From positions 1 through 64,000 of the forward strand of contig NZ_CAKKLX010000014.1 in NCBI RefSeq assembly GCF_918698155.1: DNA of 64,000 bases, written 5' to 3'. Position 1 is the stretch's first letter. Every line of letters begins with the position of its first letter. This stretch comes from Roseomonas sp. CECT 9278. GTDB taxonomy: Bacteria > Pseudomonadota > Alphaproteobacteria > Acetobacterales > Acetobacteraceae. The notes beneath the pieces are model-generated. The model did not search any database, was not told the origin of the DNA, and worked only from the letters and a program-made list of their open reading frames with translations. Both the position numbers and the translations under genes were made by a program. Positions 18,139 through 26,452 of the stretch are shown here, in pieces.

Positions 18139-18234
18139 CCTCAATCGCCGGGCGCGGCCTCCGGCCGCTTGGCTGCGCGCCATGCACCGTCGCGCCTTCC
18201 GCTCCCCGATCGCGCAGCCGCACGATCCGAAGGA
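18139..18234 (+). repeat. Interspersed repeat, copy 2 (plus orientation)
   Basis: Homologous, in inverted orientation, to 17220-17349: it begins CCTCAATCGCCGG and ends CCGCACGATCCGAAGGA. It is shorter by about 30 bp in the middle and starts seven bp after the terminator. The rest of this gap, up to 18325, shows only the ribosome-binding region of the thiolase gene. Confidence 0.7.
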
Positions 18235-18325
18235 ATCCGCGGTGGTGCCGGCGCCCCCTCGACATCCACCGCCTCCGCTGCTTCCCTGCCGCGGCACACA
18301 CGGCCCAGGAGGAAACAGCCCCGCC

Positions 18326-19498
18326 ATGAGCATCAACGGCGCAGCCTATATCGTCGGGGCCTTCGAGCACCCGACGCGCAAGGCCGAGGGCCAGTCGGTC
18401 GCGCAACTCCATGCCGAGGTCGCCTACGGCGCCCTGCAGGATGCCGGCCTCTCGCATGACGACATCGACGGCTTCTTCTGCACCGGTGCCGCCCCCGGCC
18501 TCGGGCCGCTGAACCAGGCCGACTACATGGGCCTCACCAAGCTCCGCCACGTCGATTCCACCGACATGGGCGGCTGCTCCTATGTCATGCATGTCGGCCA
18601 CGCGGCGCAGGCCATCAAGGAAGGGCGCTGCAACATCGCGCTCATCACGCTGGCCGGCCGCCCGCGCGCCGAAGGCATGGCCACGGGGACGGTACCGCGC
18701 TCCTGGGCGCCCAATATCCCGGACGATCCGTTCGAGATCCCGATGGCGCGCACCGTGGTCACCTCCTACGCCAATGTCGCCGCGCGCCACATGTACGAAT
18801 ACGGCACGACGTCGGAGCAGCTCGCCTGGATCAAGGTCGCGGCCTCGCAGCACGCGCAGCACAACCCGCACGCCATGCTGCCCAAGGTGGTCACGGTCGA
18901 GGACGTGGTGAACTCGCCCATGGTGGCGGACCCGCTGCATCGCCTCGATTGCTGCGTCATCTCCGATGGCGGCGGCGCGCTGATCGTCGCGCGGCCGGAG
19001 ATCGCGAAGTCGCTCAAGCGCCCGATGGTCAAGGTGCTGGGCTGCGCCGAGGCCACCAAGAACCAGGGCGGCGGGCATCTCGACCTGACCTATTCGGCGG
19101 CGCGCCAATCCGGTGCCGCGGCCTTCGACGAAGCGAAGGTCAAGCCGACCGACATCCAGTACGCGTCGATCTACGACAGCTTCACCATCACGGTGCTGAT
19201 GCAGATCGAGGACCTGGGCTTCGCGGAAAAGGGCAAGGGCGGCGCCTTCGTCGCCGACGGCAACCTGATCAGCGGCGTGGGCAAGCTGCCCTTCAACACC
19301 GATGGCGGCGGGCTGTGCAACAACCACCCGGCGAACCGCGGCGGCATGACAAAGGTCATCGAGGCGGTGCGCCAGCTGCGCGGCGAAGCCCACGCCAAGG
19401 TCCAGGTGCCCGGCTGCAAGCTGGCGCTCGCCAACGGCATCGGCGGGCTGCTGGGCCACCGGCACGGCTCCGCCACCCTCATCATGGAACGGGAGTGA
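18326..19498 (+). CDS. Thiolase-family protein (SCP2/lipid-transfer-type acetyl-CoA acetyltransferase)
   Basis: A 390-residue thiolase-superfamily protein of the SCP-x/lipid-transfer type. A conserved cysteine region lies near DMGGCSYVMHVGHAAQAI (about 78-95), and the C-terminal NHPANRGG and ANGIGGLLGHRHGSA segments carry the expected His and Gly-rich active-site loop, though the usual C-terminal Cys of degradative thiolases is not obvious. It is immediately followed by a DUF35 OB-fold protein, its normal partner. The pair probably cleaves or condenses an acyl-CoA, possibly in aromatic or isoprenoid catabolism. Start chosen for its AGGAGG site. Confidence 0.88.
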   Translation: MSINGAAYIVGAFEHPTRKAEGQSVAQLHAEVAYGALQDAGLSHDDIDGFFCTGAAPGLGPLNQADYMGLTKLRHVDSTDMGGCSYVMHVGHAAQAIKEGRCNIALITLAGRPRAEGMATGTVPRSWAPNIPDDPFEIPMARTVVTSYANVAARHMYEYGTTSEQLAWIKVAASQHAQHNPHAMLPKVVTVEDVVNSPMVADPLHRLDCCVISDGGGALIVARPEIAKSLKRPMVKVLGCAEATKNQGGGHLDLTYSAARQSGAAAFDEAKVKPTDIQYASIYDSFTITVLMQIEDLGFAEKGKGGAFVADGNLISGVGKLPFNTDGGGLCNNHPANRGGMTKVIEAVRQLRGEAHAKVQVPGCKLALANGIGGLLGHRHGSATLIMERE

Positions 19499-19503
19499 TC
19501 ACG

Positions 19504-19902
19504 ATGGCCACGCCAGCCGCCAACCGCGCCATCCCCGCGCCGAAGGAAGACCCCACCACGAAGCCCTTCTGGGACGCCGCCCGGCAGGGCCGCTTCCTGA
19601 TCGGCAAGTGCAAGGATACCGGCAAGCATTTCTGGTATCCGCGTGGCTGCTCGCCCTTCACACTGTCCAACAACGTGGAACTGGTCGAGGCCAAGGGCAC
19701 CGGCACCATCTATTCCTTCACCGTGATGCGCTCGAAGGAACCGCATGCGCCGGCCTATGTCGAACTCGACGAAGGCCCGCGCATCTTCACCAACATCGTC
19801 GACTGCGACCTCGACACGGTGAAGATCGGCCAGAAGGTGAAGGTGGTGCTCAAGGCCACCGAAGAAGGCGGCGCCCCGGTGCCGATGTTCACGCCGGTCT
19901 GA
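19504..19902 (+). CDS. DUF35 OB-fold protein with degenerate zinc ribbon
   Basis: A 132-residue partner protein of SCP2-type thiolases: N-terminal rubredoxin-like zinc-ribbon region (about 30-55) and C-terminal OB fold (about 60-130, GTIYSFTVMR ... GPRIFTNIVDC). The ribbon normally has two CxxC pairs, but here Thr39 and Phe52 replace the second cysteine of each pair, leaving Cys36 and Cys49, so zinc is probably not bound. It starts 5 bp after the thiolase stop and likely forms a complex with it. Role in catalysis is inferred from family context. Confidence 0.85.
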   Translation: MATPAANRAIPAPKEDPTTKPFWDAARQGRFLIGKCKDTGKHFWYPRGCSPFTLSNNVELVEAKGTGTIYSFTVMRSKEPHAPAYVELDEGPRIFTNIVDCDLDTVKIGQKVKVVLKATEEGGAPVPMFTPV

Positions 19903-20071
19903 CACGGCCGCGTGCCGCGCCCCCGCGCGCGGCACGCCCCGCCGGCAGGACCGGCGCCGTGGTCGTGGCGACACGGCGCGCCGCGGAATCGCGGCGCCGC
20001 CACCGGAACGCTCCATTTCCGCCCCGATCTTCGCTACTCTGAATCCAGGGGATTTCAGGGGGTTCGGGGTC

Positions 20072-20578
20072 ATGCTTCGCATGATCGCGATGCTGGGTGC
20101 GCTCGCACTCGCAGCATGTGGCGGTTCAGGCAGCACACCGCGCACCGGGGTGCCGGGCTATGCGGGGGGCGATACCTCCTGCGTGCCCTATGCGCGGTCG
20201 CGCTCGGGCATCGATTTGCAGGGCGATGCCTGGCAGTGGTGGGACGCGGCGGCGCAATCCGGGCGCTACGACCGGTCGCGCCGGCCGCGCGCCGGCTCCG
20301 TGCTGGTGTTCATGCGGACACAGCGCAACCGCAGCGGGCACCTGTCCGTCGTCACCCGCGTGGTCGGCCCGCGGGAGATCCGCGTCGACCACGCCAACTG
20401 GGCCTCGGGGCGCAACCGCGGCCAGGTGGCGCGCGACCAGCCGGTGATGGATGTCTCGCCCAACAACGACTGGTCGCTGGTGCGCGTCTGGTATCCGCCG
20501 GCGAACGGCCTTGGCCAGACCAACTTCCCGACCTTCGGCTTCATCCATGGCGGGCGGCTGGTGGCCGAGGCCCGGTAG
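20072..20578 (+). CDS. CHAP-domain lipoprotein, predicted peptidoglycan amidase/endopeptidase
   Basis: A 168-residue predicted lipoprotein: LALAAC places the lipidated cysteine at residue 16. The remainder is a CHAP (NlpC/P60-like) domain with candidate nucleophile Cys37 in TSCVPYAR, His90 in SGHLSVV and the polar residue in VDHANW (106-110), the order expected for a Cys-His-Asp/Asn hydrolase. It would act on peptidoglycan from a membrane anchor. It is convergent with the next lipoprotein gene. The domain is clear; cleavage specificity is not. Confidence 0.85.
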   Translation: MLRMIAMLGALALAACGGSGSTPRTGVPGYAGGDTSCVPYARSRSGIDLQGDAWQWWDAAAQSGRYDRSRRPRAGSVLVFMRTQRNRSGHLSVVTRVVGPREIRVDHANWASGRNRGQVARDQPVMDVSPNNDWSLVRVWYPPANGLGQTNFPTFGFIHGGRLVAEAR

Positions 20579-20609
20579 GCCAAGGCCTGGCCACCCGATC
20601 GGGCGGTGC

Positions 20610-21341
20610 CTAGGGCGCCTCGGCCAGGGCCATCCGCACCGTGCGCGCGCGCGGCGCGGCGGTGGCGGGCGCCTCGGGCGGCGGGGCGTCGGCGGGTGTC
20701 GCGCTCGCCACCCGTGCGGCGCCGCGCAGCGCATCGAGCCGCGCGAGGTCCTCGGCCTGCTGGCGCTGCGCGACCAGCAGCGACGGGTCGCAGGTGGTGT
20801 CCGCGCTGGCGCGGCAGCGTTCCTCGCCCAGCGCGATCTCGGCGGCGCGGGCGGCCATCACGGCGGCGCGCCGGCCGGCGAAGAAGCCCTCGCGCGCTTC
20901 CTCGCTGGCGAAGGTGGCGGGCACCAGCGTCACCGTCACCTCGGACGGGTAGCGCATGGTCCGGGCGGAGGCCAGGCTGATCACCGTGGCGGTCGCGCCG
21001 ATCACGCCGTTGGGCGCCATGCGGAACACCGCCGGATCGTCGCGCGCGCGCAGCACCTCGGCGGTTTCCAGGTAGCCATCGGCGGCGCAGCGCACCTCCA
21101 GCGTGGCATAGGACCGCGCCAGGCGGACCGTGCCGGGGGCGGCGGGCAGCTCGGCCATCACCTGCTGGCCGCGCGCCACGGTGCAGCGCGCGCCGGCGGG
21201 TTCGGAGGCCACCGCGACCTCCCCGTTCCAGGCGGGCTGCGGATGCGCGGCGCGCAGCGCGGCATTGAGCGCCACGGTGGCACAGCCTGGCAGGGACAGC
21301 ATCGCGACGCACAGGAGCATCACGCGGGGGAATGCAGTCAT
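20610..21341 (-). CDS. Predicted lipoprotein of unknown function
   Basis: A 243-residue protein with signal peptide and lipobox LPGC (Cys20). After the lipidated cysteine comes a domain with short beta segments (VASEPAGARCTV, LEVRCAADGYLE) reminiscent of PEGA-like carboxypeptidase-regulatory folds, then an Ala/Glu-rich helical part and a proline-rich tail. I do not recognise a specific family. An AT-rich stretch at about 21370-21410 probably holds its promoter, shared with the divergent Bug gene. It overlaps no other gene and is convergent with the CHAP lipoprotein, 31 bp away. Confidence 0.75.
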   Translation of the reverse strand: MTAFPRVMLLCVAMLSLPGCATVALNAALRAAHPQPAWNGEVAVASEPAGARCTVARGQQVMAELPAAPGTVRLARSYATLEVRCAADGYLETAEVLRARDDPAVFRMAPNGVIGATATVISLASARTMRYPSEVTVTLVPATFASEEAREGFFAGRRAAVMAARAAEIALGEERCRASADTTCDPSLLVAQRQQAEDLARLDALRGAARVASATPADAPPPEAPATAAPRARTVRMALAEAP

Positions 21342-21611
21342 GGGTTGCGCTCCGTTGGGGTAACCCGTCCAGAATTTATGAAGCACGCTTACGAAAGAAT
21401 GAAGGCGAATCTCACGGCACGACAGCCGCAGGTTGCGACGCCGTGCCGCGGCACCACGCGTCGTGCCGGCCCGGCGACCGGTGCTGGACGACCCGGCCGT
21501 GTCATGCTGCAAACGCCGCCCAGGCGGATTTCTTCCGGCACGCTGCCGGCGCCCGCCCCAGCATCGCCTGTCCGGCGGGACCGCACCCGCCGCGCCGCCG
21601 GAGGAACCGCC

Positions 21612-22583
21612 ATGACCATCACCCGCCGCGCCCTGGCTGCCGCGCTGCCGCTGCTGCCCGCTGCCGCGCGCGCCCAGGCCGCCTGGCCGGACCGGCCGCT
21701 GCGCTTCGTGGTGCCCTTCCCCGGCGGGTCCAGCCCCGACCTGACCGGGCGCGTGCTGTCCGAACACCTGGCGCGCGCGCTGGGTCAGCCGGTGGTGGTG
21801 GACAACCGCGCCGGGGCGGGCGGCAATATCGGCACCGATGCCATCGCCAAGGCAACCGACGGGCACATCATCGGCCTGTCGATCAACGGGCCGCTGTCCA
21901 CCGCGCCGGCGCTGTATCCCAGCCTGCCCTACGACCCGGTGAAGGACCTGACGGCGGTGTCGCTGCTGGTGCGCGGGCCGCAATTCCTGGTGGTCAACAA
22001 CGACCTGCCGGTCACCGACCTGGCCGGCTTCCTGGCGCATGTGCGGGCCAATCCGGGGCGCGTCGCCTTCGGGTCGGTGGGGTCCGGGTCGGGCGGGCAC
22101 CTGGGCATGCTCGACCTGCTGGCGCGCACCGGCGGCACCGAGATGGTGCATGTCGCCTATCGCGGCTTCCCGCAGGCCACGCTGGACCTGGTGGCCGGGC
22201 GCATCCAGGCGATGATGGTGACGACCGCGGCGGTGCTGCCGCAGGTGCAGGCGGGGCAGATCCGCGCCATCGCGGTGACCTCGGCCGCGCGCTTCGCGCC
22301 CACGCCGGCGGTGCCGACGCTGGCCGAACAGGGCGTGGCGAACGCGGAATCCTATGGCTGGCAGATCCTGGTGGTGCCGGCCTCCACGCCGGCCGACCGC
22401 GTGGCGCGCCTGGCCGCCGAGACCCAGCGCGGCCTGCGCGAACCGGCGGCGCGCGCCCGGCTGGAAGGGGCGGGCTTCGAGGTGATGGCGACCGCGCCGG
22501 CCGAGGCCGCGGCCTTCCTGGCGCAGGAGACGGAGCGCTGGGGCGGCATGATCCGGCGGCTGAACATCCGCCTGGATGGCTGA
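21612..22583 (+). CDS. Bug/TctC-family tripartite tricarboxylate receptor
   Basis: A 323-residue Bug-family receptor with signal peptide (ending AARAQA, about residue 22) and the pocket loops FVVPFPGGSSPDLTGR and GQPVVVDNRAGAGGN. The usual PDGYTL stretch is altered to TDGHIIGLSING, a mild divergence that may reflect a different ligand. GGAGG precedes the start. It stands alone between a divergent lipoprotein gene and a convergent TerC gene, without TctAB. Confidence 0.92.
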   Translation: MTITRRALAAALPLLPAAARAQAAWPDRPLRFVVPFPGGSSPDLTGRVLSEHLARALGQPVVVDNRAGAGGNIGTDAIAKATDGHIIGLSINGPLSTAPALYPSLPYDPVKDLTAVSLLVRGPQFLVVNNDLPVTDLAGFLAHVRANPGRVAFGSVGSGSGGHLGMLDLLARTGGTEMVHVAYRGFPQATLDLVAGRIQAMMVTTAAVLPQVQAGQIRAIAVTSAARFAPTPAVPTLAEQGVANAESYGWQILVVPASTPADRVARLAAETQRGLREPAARARLEGAGFEVMATAPAEAAAFLAQETERWGGMIRRLNIRLDG

Positions 22584-22589
22584 AACGCA

Positions 22590-22621
22590 GACGGGGCGCG
22601 GCATCGCTGCCGCGCCCCGTC
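22590..22621. terminator. Bidirectional hairpin between convergent genes
   Basis: A perfect 14 bp stem (22590-22603 with 22608-22621) with loop TCGC lies 7 bp after the Bug stop and 43 bp from the convergent TerC stop. There is no T tract on either side, so termination is likely but may be inefficient or factor-assisted. Confidence 0.6.
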
Positions 22622-22664
22622 CAGGCAGGGGCCGCCGGCCGCGCGCGGCGGCCGGCGGCGTGCG

Positions 22665-23669
22665 TCACTGCGCCGGGACCGGCGTGTCCTTCCGGGTCTT
22701 CCACAGCGAGTAGAAGATGCCCCCGAGGATCAGCGCCAGCGTGACGCCGAGCGAGATCGCCGGGTCCACCTTCCCGAAGATCTGGTTCCAGAAGATCTTG
22801 CCGCCGATGAACACCAGCACCAGGGCCAGCGCGTACTTCAGGTAGTGGAAGCGATGCACCATCGCCGCCAGCGCGAAGTACAGCGCGCGCAGGCCCAGGA
22901 TCGCCATGATGTTCGCGGTATAGACGATGAAGGTGTCCGTGGTGATGGCGAAGATCGCCGGCACGGAATCCACCGCGAAGATCAGGTCGGCGATGTTGAT
23001 CACCACCAGCGCCAGGAACAGCGGCGTGGCCACCCGCACCATCGCGCCGGTCTTGGGGTCGGGCTCGCGCACGAAGAACTTCTGGCCGTGCAGGTTGTCG
23101 GACACGCGCATGTGGCGGCGCATGAACTTCACGACCGGGTTCTTCGAGATGTCCTGCTCGCCCTCGGGCACCACCAGCATCTTGATGCCGGTGGCGATCA
23201 GGAAGGCGCCGAAGATGTACAGCACCCAGCTGTATTCCTGCACCAGGGCGGCGCCGAGCGCGATCATGATGCCGCGCAGCACGATGACGCCGATGATCCC
23301 CCAGACCAGCGCGCGGTACTGGTACCGGCGCGGGATCGCGAAATAGGTGAAGATCAGGCTGATGACGAAGACGTTGTCGATCGACAGCGCCTTCTCGATG
23401 AAGAATCCGGTGAAGAAGGCCACGCCGGCATGGGTGCCGTCGCTGGTGGTCAGTTCGCCGGCCTCATAGGCCCACCAGATGCCCGCGCCGTACAGCATCG
23501 CGAAGCTGATGTAGAAGGCCGAGAGCCACAGGCTCTGGGCGATCCCCATTTCCTTGTCCTTGCGGTTCAGCACGCCCAGGTCGAAGGCGAGCAGCACCAC
23601 CACCACAGCCAGGAAGCCCTTCCACATCCACAAGGGCTTGCCGAGCCATTCGGCCGAAAAGAATTCCAT
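22665..23669 (-). CDS. TerC/Alx-family integral membrane protein
   Basis: A 334-residue polytopic inner-membrane protein of the TerC family, with about eight to nine hydrophobic helices. The family signatures FFIEKALSIDNVFV (about 90-105) and INIADLIFAVDSVPAIFAIT (about 220-240) carry the acidic residues implicated in metal transport. Family members such as Alx and MeeY export Mn2+ and can supply metal to exported enzymes. The start at 23669 follows GGGGA; an in-frame ATG (MGMRS) 15 bp upstream is possible. A long structured leader precedes it. Confidence 0.9.
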   Translation of the reverse strand: MEFFSAEWLGKPLWMWKGFLAVVVVLLAFDLGVLNRKDKEMGIAQSLWLSAFYISFAMLYGAGIWWAYEAGELTTSDGTHAGVAFFTGFFIEKALSIDNVFVISLIFTYFAIPRRYQYRALVWGIIGVIVLRGIMIALGAALVQEYSWVLYIFGAFLIATGIKMLVVPEGEQDISKNPVVKFMRRHMRVSDNLHGQKFFVREPDPKTGAMVRVATPLFLALVVINIADLIFAVDSVPAIFAITTDTFIVYTANIMAILGLRALYFALAAMVHRFHYLKYALALVLVFIGGKIFWNQIFGKVDPAISLGVTLALILGGIFYSLWKTRKDTPVPAQ

Positions 23670-23724
23670 CGATCGCATCCCCATTCCCAGGGCGCGAAAC
23701 ACGGGCTCTCGGCATCGAGTGCTG

Positions 23725-23812
23725 TCCGGGCCGTGATCGCGCGATTTCCCACGCGATCCGACATCACGGACGCCCCCCACGCATGGGCCGGCGGCCGCCA
23801 GAGGGGCCCGGA
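23725..23812 (-). promoter_or_regulatory. Structured 5' leader of the TerC gene (candidate metal-responsive RNA)
   Basis: Between the promoter and the TerC start, an 8 bp outer stem (TCCGGGCC at 23812-23805 with GGCCCGGA at 23732-23725) encloses about 70 nt that contain a second 7 bp hairpin (GATCGCG at 23758-23752 with CGCGATC at 23741-23735). Nested stems in front of a TerC gene suggest a riboswitch. The conserved yybP-ykoY loop sequences were not found, so this is structure-based inference. Confidence 0.4.
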
Positions 23813-23821
23813 TCTGGACGC

Positions 23822-23850
23822 TTAATGGTTTTGCCGGCGGCCGCTGTCAA
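23822..23850 (-). promoter_or_regulatory. Promoter of the TerC gene
   Basis: A consensus TTGACA (23850-23845), 17 bp spacer and CATTAA (23827-23822) read toward the TerC gene. Transcription would start near 23815, leaving a leader of about 145 nt. Confidence 0.7.
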
Positions 23851-23982
23851 GACCCGTTGCGGTGCGGCGGTCGATGGCCCATCTGGATTTGCATGGGCGC
23901 CGCCGGGACACTAGGTTGCGCCCCGCTCACACGGAGACCGCCGCGCCCCCGGGCGTGGCCACAACGGGATCGAGGCGTCGCC

Positions 23983-24252
23983 ATGGGTTCGTTCAGCATC
24001 TGGCACTGGCTTGTCGTACTGCTCGTCGTCCTCCTGCTGTTCGGCAGCGGGAAGATCAGCGGGCTGATGGGCGACCTGGCCAAGGGCATCAAGTCCTTCA
24101 AGCAGAACATCAAGGAAGACGAGAAGGACGCCTCCATGGAGGCGCAGGCCCCGGCCACGCCGCCGGCCGGCAACATCCAGGGCCCGGCCGCCGCGCAGGC
24201 CACCGCCGCCCAGGCCCAGCCGGCCCAGCCCGGCAGCCGCCCCGCCGCCTGA
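23983..24252 (+). CDS. tatA: Twin-arginine translocase subunit TatA
   Basis: An 89-residue TatA/E-type protein: a short N-terminal membrane helix ([15 protein letters not shown], about 7-21), the [20 protein letters not shown] hinge and amphipathic helix, and a soluble Ala/Pro/Gln-rich tail. It forms the translocation pore for folded proteins carrying twin-arginine signals. The usual FGxGK(L/R) is present as FGSGKI. tatB and tatC are not adjacent in this window. Divergent from the TerC gene. Confidence 0.93.
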   Translation: MGSFSIWHWLVVLLVVLLLFGSGKISGLMGDLAKGIKSFKQNIKEDEKDASMEAQAPATPPAGNIQGPAAAQATAAQAQPAQPGSRPAA

Positions 24253-24332
24253 CGCCGCACGCTTCGGCCGACCTTCCGGCCCCGTCGCGCATCGCGTGGC
24301 GGGGCCTTGCCGTTCCGGGGGCCTGATCCGCG

Positions 24333-24944
24333 ATGCCCTTCCAGCACGCCGCCGCCGCCATCGTCGCCGCCGGGCAACGCCTGCACGCCATGGGATGGGT
24401 GCCCGCCACGGCAGGGAATTTTTCGCGCCGGCTGCCCTCGGGGCAGATCGCGGTCACGCGGTCGGGCTGCTACAAGGGCTTCCTGACGAAGGCTGACGTG
24501 ATCCGCGTGGATGCCGCCGGCGTGCCGGTCGATCCCGGCACCAGGCCGTCCTACGAGACACTGCTCCATTGCGGCATCTACCGCCGCTTCCCCGAGGCCG
24601 GCGCGGTGCTGCACGGCCATTCGGTGGCGAATACCGTGCTGTCGCGCCGCGCGGGGGCCTCGATCCGCCTGGCCGGCTACGAATTGCTGAAGGCCTTCCC
24701 CGGCGGCCCCACCCATGATGTCGCGATCGATGTGCCGGTGGTCGACAACGACCAGGACATCGCGCGCCTTCAGGCGGGGCTCGATGCGCTGTGGGCGGCG
24801 ACACCCGCCGCGCCGCCGGGCTACCTGATCCGCGGCCATGGCGCCTATGTCTGGGGCGCCGACATGGATGCCGCGCTGATGCGCCTCGAGGCGCTGGAAT
24901 TCATGCTGCTCTGTGAACTCGAAGACGGGAGACGCACGCCATGA
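24333..24944 (+). CDS. mtnB: Methylthioribulose-1-phosphate dehydratase
   Basis: A 203-residue class II aldolase-fold enzyme that dehydrates 5-methylthioribulose-1-phosphate in methionine salvage. The substrate loop GWVPATAGNFSRR (about 21-33), the zinc-binding HGHSVANTVLSR (about 92-103) and a late histidine in IRGHGAYVWG support it. It opens a three-gene run mtnB-mtnD-mtnC; its stop overlaps the mtnD start (ATGA). The isomerase mtnA and the kinase or phosphorylase step are not in this window. Confidence 0.94.
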   Translation: MPFQHAAAAIVAAGQRLHAMGWVPATAGNFSRRLPSGQIAVTRSGCYKGFLTKADVIRVDAAGVPVDPGTRPSYETLLHCGIYRRFPEAGAVLHGHSVANTVLSRRAGASIRLAGYELLKAFPGGPTHDVAIDVPVVDNDQDIARLQAGLDALWAATPAAPPGYLIRGHGAYVWGADMDAALMRLEALEFMLLCELEDGRRTP

Positions 24945-25480
24945 GCCTGCTGACCATCCGCGACGCCGCCACCGGCGCGGAGACCCTGCGCACCGACGAC
25001 CCGGCCGCGATCGCGCAGGCCCTCGCGCCGATCGGCGTGCGCTTCGAACGCTGGCCAGTGGCCGACCTGCCCGCGGGGGCCGAGCCCGACGCCGTGCTCG
25101 CCGCCTATCGCCCGCAGCTCGATGCCTTCCTGCGCGAAAGCCGCGCCGGCACCGCCGACGTGATCCGCCTGACCGCCGACCACCCGCAGGCCGATGCCAT
25201 CCGCGCCAAGTTCCTGTCCGAGCACATCCACACCGAGGACGAGGTCCGCTTCTTCCACGAAGGCGCGGGCAATTTCGTGATGCATGTCGATGGCCGCATC
25301 TACGACGCGCATTGCACGCAGGGCGACCTGATCAGCGTGCCGGCCAACACGAAGCACTGGTTCGACGCCGGCGCGGTCCCGCATGTCACGGCGCTGCGCG
25401 TCTTCACCGACACCACCGGCTGGACGCCGCACTACACGGGCTCCGACATCGCCGCCCGCCTGCCGGTGACGGTGGCCTGA
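24941..25480 (+). CDS. mtnD: Acireductone dioxygenase
   Basis: A 179-residue cupin-fold dioxygenase. The metal ligands are all visible: His95, His97 and Glu101 in HIHTEDE and His139 in TKHW. It cleaves acireductone to the 2-oxo acid precursor of methionine plus formate when Fe2+ is bound (the Ni form yields off-pathway products). It overlaps mtnB by 4 bp and precedes mtnC by 2 bp, indicating translational coupling. Confidence 0.95.
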   Translation: MSLLTIRDAATGAETLRTDDPAAIAQALAPIGVRFERWPVADLPAGAEPDAVLAAYRPQLDAFLRESRAGTADVIRLTADHPQADAIRAKFLSEHIHTEDEVRFFHEGAGNFVMHVDGRIYDAHCTQGDLISVPANTKHWFDAGAVPHVTALRVFTDTTGWTPHYTGSDIAARLPVTVA

Positions 25481-25482
25481 GC

Positions 25483-26238
25483 GTGTCCGATTCCCGGGCG
25501 GCGCCGGCGCCGGCCAGCGCGGGCGGGACTGCGCCGCGCCCGGTTCCCGCGCCGGCCTGCATCCTCACCGACATCGAGGGCACCACCACCGCCATCGCCT
25601 TCGTGAAGGACACGCTGTTCCCCTTCGCGGCGGCGGAGCTCGACGCCTTCCTCGACACCCATGCCGACGACCCCGCCGTCGCCGGCGTGCTGGCCGATGT
25701 CCGCGCCACCGCGCGCGAACAGGACCCGCGATCGACGCTGCGCATCTGGATGGCGGAGGACGCCAAGGTCACGCCGCTCAAGACGCTGCAGGGGCTGATC
25801 TGGCGGGCCGGCTATGCGGATGGGCGCATCAAGGGCCAGCTGTGGCCGGACGTGGCGCCCTGCCTGCGCGCCTGGGCGCAGGCAGGGCTGCGCCTGGCGG
25901 TCTATTCCTCGGGCTCGGTCGCGGCGCAGAAGCTGCTGTTCGGCCATTCCGACGCCGGCGACCTTGCGCCGCTGTTCGCCGCCTGGTTCGACACGAAGGT
26001 CGGCGGCAAGCGCGACGCGGCATCCTACGCCGCCATTGCCGCGGCGCTCGTGCTGCCGCCGCGCGATATCCTGTTCCTGTCGGACGTGGTGGAGGAACTC
26101 GACGCCGCGGCCGCGTCCGGCCTGCGGACCTGCCAGCTGGTGCGCCCCGCGGATGGCACGCATCCCGCCGGCCGCCATGCCGAGGCGGCCGACTTTCCCG
26201 CCGTCGCGCGGCTGCACGGGCTGCCCGGCGCGCGCTGA
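25483..26238 (+). CDS. mtnC: Enolase-phosphatase E1
   Basis: A 251-residue HAD-family enzyme that enolises and dephosphorylates 2,3-diketo-5-methylthiopentyl-1-phosphate to acireductone. Motif I is LTDIEGTTT (about 25-33), motif II YSSGS, motif III the Lys in GGKRDAAS, motif IV FLSDVVEELDAA. A GTG start at 25483, 2 bp after the mtnD stop, is the best start; it leaves about 20 extra Ala/Pro residues before motif I. Confidence 0.94.
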   Translation: MSDSRAAPAPASAGGTAPRPVPAPACILTDIEGTTTAIAFVKDTLFPFAAAELDAFLDTHADDPAVAGVLADVRATAREQDPRSTLRIWMAEDAKVTPLKTLQGLIWRAGYADGRIKGQLWPDVAPCLRAWAQAGLRLAVYSSGSVAAQKLLFGHSDAGDLAPLFAAWFDTKVGGKRDAASYAAIAAALVLPPRDILFLSDVVEELDAAAASGLRTCQLVRPADGTHPAGRHAEAADFPAVARLHGLPGAR

Positions 26239-26452
26239 GAGACCGCGTGATGCTGCGCCGAGCGACGCGTTCCGACGTCCGCCGCCGGCCTTCTCAAGCG
26301 CTCCCTGAGCCTTCGTGCGGCGCCCGCCCCGCGCCATTGGCCCCGGCAGCCCGCTCGCGCGATCATCTTCGCCCGAGCGCACGTTTTCATCCGGCCGGGT
26401 TCTGCTCTAGAACCCCACCGACCGTCTTCACCCCGAGCATCGGAGCGCCGCC

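Noticed and set aside
23725-23812. yybP-ykoY Mn2+ riboswitch upstream of the TerC gene
   Set aside because: The conserved GGGGAGUA-type loop and the closing consensus are not present; only generic nested stems remain, so it is listed as an unclassified leader.
24278-24306. GGCCCCG...CGGGGCC stem after tatA as an intrinsic terminator
   Set aside because: Only 7 bp, a large loop and no T tract follow; mtnB begins 27 bp later.
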